Assembly (NCBI GenBank): GCA_945905745.1
Contig: CAMDQF010000028.1
Span: forward strand, 1-34,553
Source: Litorilinea aerophila
GTDB taxonomy: Bacteria > Chloroflexota > Anaerolineae > Caldilineales > Caldilineaceae
Direction: 5' to 3'
DNA: 34,553 bases
Shown: piece by piece, positions 31,006 through 34,553 of the stretch
How positions within the stretch are numbered: position 1 is the first letter of the stretch
Layout: every line of letters begins with the position of its first letter
Translations under genes and position numbers: made by a program
The notes under the pieces: generated by a model
Seen by the model: the letters and a program-made list of their open reading frames with translations, nothing else
The model's database searches: none
What the model was told of the DNA's origin: nothing

Positions 31006-31105
31006 TTTGCCAATCGTTGACTTCCCGCCGGTGAATGGCCTGACGCCTATCCTCGACCAGAGGCGATCCTGGCCCATTCCCGGCAGGGTTCAAGAGCGCT
31101 TTTCT

Positions 31106-31594
31106 TTAGAAGGGCTTGAACATCATCAGCCAGAGAATGACCAGAATGCCGCCGTAGCCGATGAGTGTGAGCAGATGGGGATTCACCTTTGCCAACAGTG
31201 CCTCTACCTCTTCTGGGCTGCCTGGCTGGACAGATGGCTGTAGTTTCCCCTGCACCCGAAAAGGCAAGCCAGCCGCTTTGCGCACCTCGCTGTACATATT
31301 CCCGCCCAGGATCGCCATGGCTACAACGATGGCAATCAGCAGGAGCAGCGAGGCCCATATCCAGCCGCTGCCCCACCATCGGCCCATGAAACCGGCGACG
31401 ATGCCGCTGAGCAGAAGAACGAGCAAGCAGATGTACATAGCCCGATTGGCGCTGTCTGAGACATCCAGCATTGCACGCATACGCTCCGGGTTGCGCTCCC
31501 GGCGCAAGGCGAAGGCGACGCTGACCGAAGCGCCGTGGGCCAGCAAAAAGCCGAGGGTGGCAGCTACGTGTAGGAAGACAAGCCAGTTATACAT
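31106..31594 (-). CDS. Small hypothetical membrane protein (DUF2269-like)
   Basis: A 162-aa protein with four TM segments: WLVFLHVAATLGFLLAHGAS, then MYICLLVLLLSGIVAGFMG, then WASLLLLIAIVVAMAILGG and LLTLIGYGGILVILWLMMF. His9 in FLHV and His20 in LAHGAS are candidates for a haem or metal ligand. The pattern resembles DUF2269/CopD-like proteins that appear near cytochromes. It ends close to the regulator's 3' end (convergent) and lies next to a cytochrome c remnant. The function is unknown. Confidence 0.68.
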   Translation of the reverse strand: MYNWLVFLHVAATLGFLLAHGASVSVAFALRRERNPERMRAMLDVSDSANRAMYICLLVLLLSGIVAGFMGRWWGSGWIWASLLLLIAIVVAMAILGGNMYSEVRKAAGLPFRVQGKLQPSVQPGSPEEVEALLAKVNPHLLTLIGYGGILVILWLMMFKPF

Positions 31595-31608
31595 AATTAT
31601 CTCGCTCT

Positions 31609-31725
31609 ATAGCAATGCCACTTTGAAAAGTGGACTTTCGTAGGGCAGGTTTCTTACCTGCCATCAGTGGCGATGTGAAAATCCACCCTGCGAAAAACTC
31701 CTAGTTTCTACGTGGCATTGCTCTA
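31609..31725. mobile_element. MITE-like element with terminal inverted repeats
   Basis: AGCAATGCCAC (31611-31621) and its exact complement GTGGCATTGCT (31712-31722) bound about 112 bp. Two hairpins lie inside: CCACTTT-GA-AAAGTGG (31618-31633) and GGCAGGT...ACCTGCC (31643-31662). Both ends are flanked by CTCTA-like bases (CTCTAT before, CTCTAG after). There is no ORF inside. Its right edge coincides with the stop codon of the cytochrome c remnant, suggesting that it inserted into or next to that gene. Confidence 0.6.
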
Positions 31726-31848
31726 GTTGATGGATGCTGTGAGATAGGCATAGAGTGCGGCCAGGTCCATATCGTTCATCTTGCTGGCGTTGTACTATGG
31801 CATTATCGGCGGGAAAGCCGTGCCGTCTGGTTTGACGTAGATTGACGA
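31723..31848 (-). pseudogene. C-terminal remnant of a cytochrome c
   Basis: Read leftwards, the frame gives IYVKPDGTAFPPIMP, TAG, YNASKMNDMDLAALYAYLTA and a stop. This is the end of class I cytochromes c, where 'FPPMPW.Y...MSD.DL.ALYAYL' carries the distal Met ligand and the terminal helix. The TAG at 31795-31797 replaces the usual Trp. A TGA lies one codon before the remnant. The CXXCH haem site and signal sequence are absent. The neighbouring membrane gene at 31106 may have been its partner. Confidence 0.65.
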
Positions 31849-31872
31849 TCATTCTCAGTCCCTCCCTGCCTT

Positions 31873-32865
31873 CTACAACGACACCTCCACAATTTTCATG
31901 GGCGATGGGGTGGGGATGATGCGCTGCAACTTCAGCCCCGCCTTGTTCAGCAAGGCCCGGAACTCCTCCTCGGTTCTCTCTTTGCCACCCAGAACCACCT
32001 GCATGTGCAGATCGTAGAATGCGCCCATCAAATCCACGGGCGTCGCAATGACCATCTCCACGAGCAGCAGGCGGGAAGCGGGCTGCATGGCTTGCTGGCA
32101 GCGGCGCAAGATGAGCTGACACTTTTCGTCGTTCCAGTCGTGGAGGATGTTCTTCAGGATCAACACGTCGGCTGCCGGAACGCCCTCGAAGAAATTCCCC
32201 GGCTGAATCTCCACACGCTGGGCGATGTCGGCCAGCACATGCCCTTTCACCACATTCTCCTGGTCGTAGAGAATGCCGTGCAAGTGCGGGTTGGCAGACA
32301 GGATACTCTTGAGAAGAATGCCCTGCCCCCCGCCCACATCGCAGATTGTTTGGAAGGGGCTGAAGTCATAGGCTTCAGCGATGGCGTGGCCGGCCATAGT
32401 GGTCAGGATGGTCTGCCACTGGTTGAAGGGCACGCCGTATTCGGGGTGCCGGTCCAGGTAGTCGAAGAAGCTGGCGTGCATCACCGGCTCGAACGCGTCC
32501 TCGCCGGTGGCCAGGGCATGGCCGAAGTTGCGCCAGGCGTTTTGCCAGGGCTCACTGCCTATCAGCATCAGGCCCATATAGAGACTGCCGGGCACGTCCT
32601 TGAGCAGCAGCCGCCCCACATCGGTGAGCCGATAGGCTTCCCCGTCATCCGCCACAACATCGATAACCGCTGCGAAGCGCAGGGTGCGGTGTAGCATATC
32701 GGGATTCAGGTCGCACGACCGGGCCAGATCCGTGAGGGTGCGGGGCTGGTCGCGCAGTTGTTCGATCACCCCTGCCTTGACCAGGGCGTGGAGTACAGCC
32801 GTGTTGGCAAAACCCAGCCCAAGTTGCCAAATACGAACTTGAGGTGGTACTTGCGGTTGGTTCAT
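31873..32865 (-). CDS. Class I SAM-dependent O-methyltransferase (family 2)
   Basis: A 330-aa complete methyltransferase of the acetylserotonin/caffeate type. An N-terminal winged-helix dimerisation domain (VLHALVKAGVIEQLRDQPRT, then LTDVGRLLLKD) is followed by the SAM site with DVGGGQG (about residue 176). The catalytic His is in LKNILHDWNDEKC. The C-terminus reads LLNKAGLKLQRIIPTPSP. The ATG at 32865 follows AAAGGAACAG. It methylates a hydroxyl of a small, often aromatic, metabolite; the substrate is unknown. The C-terminal remnant at 2958-3071 is the same family, so the region once had at least two. A direct/inverted repeat element lies immediately upstream. Confidence 0.9.
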   Translation of the reverse strand: MNQPQVPPQVRIWQLGLGFANTAVLHALVKAGVIEQLRDQPRTLTDLARSCDLNPDMLHRTLRFAAVIDVVADDGEAYRLTDVGRLLLKDVPGSLYMGLMLIGSEPWQNAWRNFGHALATGEDAFEPVMHASFFDYLDRHPEYGVPFNQWQTILTTMAGHAIAEAYDFSPFQTICDVGGGQGILLKSILSANPHLHGILYDQENVVKGHVLADIAQRVEIQPGNFFEGVPAADVLILKNILHDWNDEKCQLILRRCQQAMQPASRLLLVEMVIATPVDLMGAFYDLHMQVVLGGKERTEEEFRALLNKAGLKLQRIIPTPSPMKIVEVSL

Positions 32866-32890
32866 TGGTCTGTTCCTTTCTGATGAACAT

Positions 32891-33032
32891 AGTATGTCGG
32901 CTATTCTGTAGGGATCAACATGATGGTGAAACGCAAAAAATCGCTATTTCGAACGCTGCCTCTGGTATCGCGCACAAATGAGAATTTCTTCATTTCACGT
33001 TCATCCTGATCCCTACAGTATGTCGGCTATTC
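32891..33032. mobile_element. Inverted-repeat element flanked by 16-bp direct repeats
   Basis: AGTATGTCGGCTATTC occurs exactly at 32891-32906 and 33017-33032. Inside lies an inverted repeat, CTGTAGGGATCA (32906-32917) with TGATCCCTACAG (33007-33018), and imperfect pairing continues inwards (GTGAAACG / CATTTCAC). The ~110-bp interior has no ORF. The 16-bp direct repeats look like a long target duplication or a repeated operator. It lies in the promoter region of the O-methyltransferase, so it could affect its expression. Confidence 0.6.
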
Positions 33033-33075
33033 GGTCAGTCACACCGAACCCATCCCATTCCATTGGACTACCTGC

Positions 33076-33645
33076 TTAAGCCTTGCCAACTTCGCTCAAC
33101 ACGACGAAACTCAACGCGCCATAGACCGCTTGGTGAATCATGTCTGTAATGCCGCTCATCGGTAACCCGAGTTCAATAATCATTAGACCGATGAGAATTC
33201 CCAGGGGCATCCACGCTTTCAGCGTTGAAACCCGTTTCGTGCGCAGGGCAGCAACAGTCATCAAGATAAGCCCAGGTAGCAGCAAGTAACCCACATTCGT
33301 GATTGGACTCAGTTCGCCAATGAACGCCGAGTGCATGAATCCCAGCGCCGCGCCTAAATTCCCAATCACGGAGAGAACCGTGGCAGTTTTTCCGAGCGCG
33401 CCGTTGCCCACCGCGCCGATCAAATGAAAGCCGATGAAACTCGCCGTAAAGCCGAGAATGGCGACCCCCTCAAGGAACAGTACGATCTTGCCCAATGTTG
33501 CCGTGTAGTTCCAAAGACCGGGCGGTGGAGCGTAGACGCTCGCTGGATTCATCAGCCCTAACACTCCCGTGACGACACCCAACGCGATGCCAACGATACC
33601 AGCGATGCCGCACCAACGTGCAAGCGAGGAATTGTTGTTTAACAT
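33076..33645 (-). CDS. Hypothetical multi-TM membrane protein
   Basis: A 189-aa inner-membrane protein with about six TM segments, for example WCGIAGIVGIALGVVTGVLG, KIVLFLEGVAILGFTASFIG and LGILIGLMIIELGLPM. A stretch NPASVYAPPPGLWNYTATLG lies outside the membrane. It resembles uncharacterised DUF4386-like or DoxX-like families only in general character, so no name is given. The ATG follows AAAGGAGAAATGAA, which is also the end of the small upstream fragment gene, so the two are coupled or overlap. It is not obviously linked to the O-methyltransferase. Confidence 0.7.
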   Translation of the reverse strand: MLNNNSSLARWCGIAGIVGIALGVVTGVLGLMNPASVYAPPPGLWNYTATLGKIVLFLEGVAILGFTASFIGFHLIGAVGNGALGKTATVLSVIGNLGAALGFMHSAFIGELSPITNVGYLLLPGLILMTVAALRTKRVSTLKAWMPLGILIGLMIIELGLPMSGITDMIHQAVYGALSFVVLSEVGKA

Positions 33646-33646
33646 T

Positions 33647-33805
33647 TCATTTCTCCTTTGGTGAAAATTTGTTTGAGTCGTCTTCGGATGAAGATTTCAT
33701 CCATCCTTCGAGAAAAGCGGTGAGTTCTTCCAGGTTTTTGAATCCGATACGCGCCTCCTTCTGCGAGTCCTGCAAACTGAAGCACCAGATGTGCGCTGTT
33801 CCCAA
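33647..33805 (-). pseudogene. Fragment of a small unknown family (paralogue of 34278-34496)
   Basis: A frame of 52 codons starting at TTG 33805 reads HIWCFSLQDSQKEARIGFKN then LEELTAFLEGWMKSS and ends at the TGA just before the membrane protein's ATG. It matches the C-terminal half of the 72-aa gene nearby (WRIVLEDPHTAERTSFGTLA, ELDAFLSDWMEE). The N-terminal half is missing, displaced by the RidA gene's end; a TGA lies upstream. It could be a small expressed protein but is more likely a remnant. Confidence 0.55.
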
Positions 33806-33817
33806 AAGGGATGATTT

Positions 33818-34213
33818 TCAAGCAACCGCAGTGGCTTCCACTTCGATCATCATCTCCGGGAAGGCCAGCCGGGCCATGCCGATCAATGAACCGGTGTGAC
33901 GGCAGCCGGCCTCGGCCAGAGGAACGATGAAGGCGTCGTAGTTCTCGAAAAAGCTGTCCACGTCGATGGTGAAGATGTTCAGGCGCACGATGTCGGCAAC
34001 GCTGAAGCCGGCCGCGGCCAGCAGCGTCTCCAGGTTGTCCAGGGCCAGAGTGATCTGGCCGCGCATGTCGCCGGCCAGCACGGCTGCGCCCTGCTCGTCG
34101 TTGGCGGCCTGCCCAGAGCAGTAAAGGGTGCGCTGCACCCCGCTCACTTCGTTGGCTTGGACATAGCCGAACTCGTCCTGCCAGGTCCACGGGTTGATGA
34201 TGCGTCGTTCCAT
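33818..34213 (-). CDS. RidA/YjgF-family protein
   Basis: A 131-aa homotrimer-forming enamine/imine deaminase family member. It has RTLYCSGQAANDEQGAAVLA, GQITLALDNLETLLAAAGFS, ADIVRLNIFTIDVDSFFENY and the C-terminal GMARLAFPEMMIEVEATAVA. The Arg of GMARLAFPE aligns with the carboxylate-binding Arg of RidA, so enamine deaminase activity is plausible, though many family members have other roles. ATG 34213 with CAAAGGAGAACC is preferred to an upstream ATG at 34243. It is flanked by two members of a small unknown family. Confidence 0.88.
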   Translation of the reverse strand: MERRIINPWTWQDEFGYVQANEVSGVQRTLYCSGQAANDEQGAAVLAGDMRGQITLALDNLETLLAAAGFSVADIVRLNIFTIDVDSFFENYDAFIVPLAEAGCRHTGSLIGMARLAFPEMMIEVEATAVA

Positions 34214-34277
34214 GATGGGTTCTCCTTTGAAAATGTGGCTCAAACTGCCCGATGTAACACCGACTGCTCACTGCTCA

Positions 34278-34496
34278 TTATTCATTACTCACTCGCTCCT
34301 CCATCCAGTCCGACAGAAATGCGTCCAGCTCGGCCAGGGTGCCAAAGCTGGTGCGTTCGGCTGTATGGGGATCCTCCAGAACGATGCGCCAATCCACCGG
34401 CTCCCCCGGTCGCCGGTCCGGTTGCAGCCACAGACCCAGGATGAAGAAGTTGTAGCGGCGAGGTGGGACGGTCTTGGGTGACATTTGTGCTTGCAT
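34278..34496 (-). CDS. Small conserved hypothetical protein, intact copy
   Basis: A 72-aa cytoplasmic protein: RRYNFFILGLWLQPDRRPGE, then PVDWRIVLEDPHTAERTSFG and TLAELDAFLSDWMEE. The WRxxLEDPHTxERxxFxxLxxLxAFL pattern is a recurrent small Chloroflexota-type family of unknown function, often found near large regulators. Start 34496; a second ATG at 34484 is equally usable. A truncated copy is at 33647. Its 5' side meets the terminal palindrome of the window. Confidence 0.62.
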   Translation of the reverse strand: MQAQMSPKTVPPRRYNFFILGLWLQPDRRPGEPVDWRIVLEDPHTAERTSFGTLAELDAFLSDWMEERVSNE

Positions 34497-34509
34497 CCAC
34501 GTGGCTTCG

Positions 34510-34518
34510 TGCTATACT
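34510..34518 (+). promoter_or_regulatory. Extended -10 promoter reading out of the window
   Basis: TG-C-TATACT is identical to the hicBA element and points rightwards, away from the small gene at 34278-34496. The gene it serves lies beyond the window. Confidence 0.4.
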
Positions 34519-34528
34519 CGGCTGAGAA

Positions 34529-34553
34529 GTTCGACTTTTGTCAAAAGTCGAAC
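34529..34553. repeat. Palindrome at the window end
   Basis: GTTCGACTTTT, a 3-nt loop and AAAAGTCGAAC form a perfect 11-bp hairpin. It may extend beyond the window. It follows the -10 at 34513-34518 by about 10 nt, so it would lie at the start of the transcript. REP-like or an operator. Confidence 0.6.

Noticed and set aside
28132-31077. Long minus-strand frames (466 aa and 386 aa) over the BTAD regulator
   Set aside because: They are shadows of a high-GC gene, glutamine/glycine-rich and without recognisable motifs or ribosome-binding sites.
1-34553. tRNA, rRNA, riboswitch or CRISPR features
   Set aside because: Reading both strands I found no cloverleaf, rRNA or aptamer-like conserved blocks; a covariance-model search would be needed to exclude small RNAs.

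Overview
This window looks like a chromosomal segment of a free-living, moderately GC-rich Chloroflexota bacterium, probably of the Anaerolineae or Caldilineae type. That is inferred from style, not from a marker gene. The grounds are several copies of a multi-TM 'sensor stub' family ending in a conserved DRRFFRKKYDAQQ...ARDETDL...TLQPE.VSVWL module, AfsR/SARP-like giant regulators, many toxin-antitoxin (TA) loci, and intergenic hairpins and heptad repeats of kinds I associate with that phylum. No rRNA, tRNA, CRISPR or transposase was seen.

Left part (1-11.1 kb). A plus-strand set holds an alpha/beta hydrolase, an isochorismatase-like hydrolase, a small dimeric-barrel-like protein and a cupin. 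Remnants of an F420/LLM oxidoreductase and of an O-methyltransferase lie among them, so this looks like an eroding small-molecule cluster. A tight plus-strand operon follows: MFS transporter, two tandem GFO/IDH/MocA dehydrogenases and a P-loop kinase, with a BrnA-like antitoxin broken by a stop at codon 10 behind it. Then come a truncated XRE/NB-ARC regulator (minus), a long hairpin element, a Phd-PIN TA pair with a well-formed promoter/operator, and a minus-strand phytoene-desaturase-like FAD oxidoreductase.

Central part (11.1-27.4 kb). Most genes read leftwards. There is a TumE-like TA pair whose toxin lacks a clear start, a DUF1990-like protein, two STAS anti-anti-sigma proteins and a 527-aa protein fusing GAF, PP2C phosphatase and an RsbW-like kinase. 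Next come five full-length kinase-less membrane sensors (P1-P5), three 5'-truncated copies of their C-terminal module, and a cytochrome P450. Plus-strand TA operons (RelE-like, MazEF-like, HicBA, Phd-PIN) are set into this array. The last three each sit head-to-head with a truncated module copy, and the first three have their 3' ends against the 3' end of a sensor gene or module copy.

Right part (27.4 kb-end). A small membrane protein with a repeat-derived leader ORF lies divergent from a 953-aa BTAD/AAA/TPR (SARP-class) regulator. Further on are two hypothetical membrane proteins, a cytochrome c remnant beside a MITE-like element, a complete O-methyltransferase, a RidA-family protein and two members of one small unknown family.

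The most interesting signal is a shared promoter architecture at three minus-strand promoters: the PP2C/STAS operon, the P450-sensor operon and the membrane-protein gene next to the SARP-class regulator. Each has three heptads related to CGTAACG at 11-12 bp spacing, then exactly 9 nt, then a TATTCT/TAGACT -10-like box. This predicts a regulon in which a SARP-class regulator controls a partner-switching module, kinase-less membrane sensors and a P450. The proposal rests on sequence reading only.
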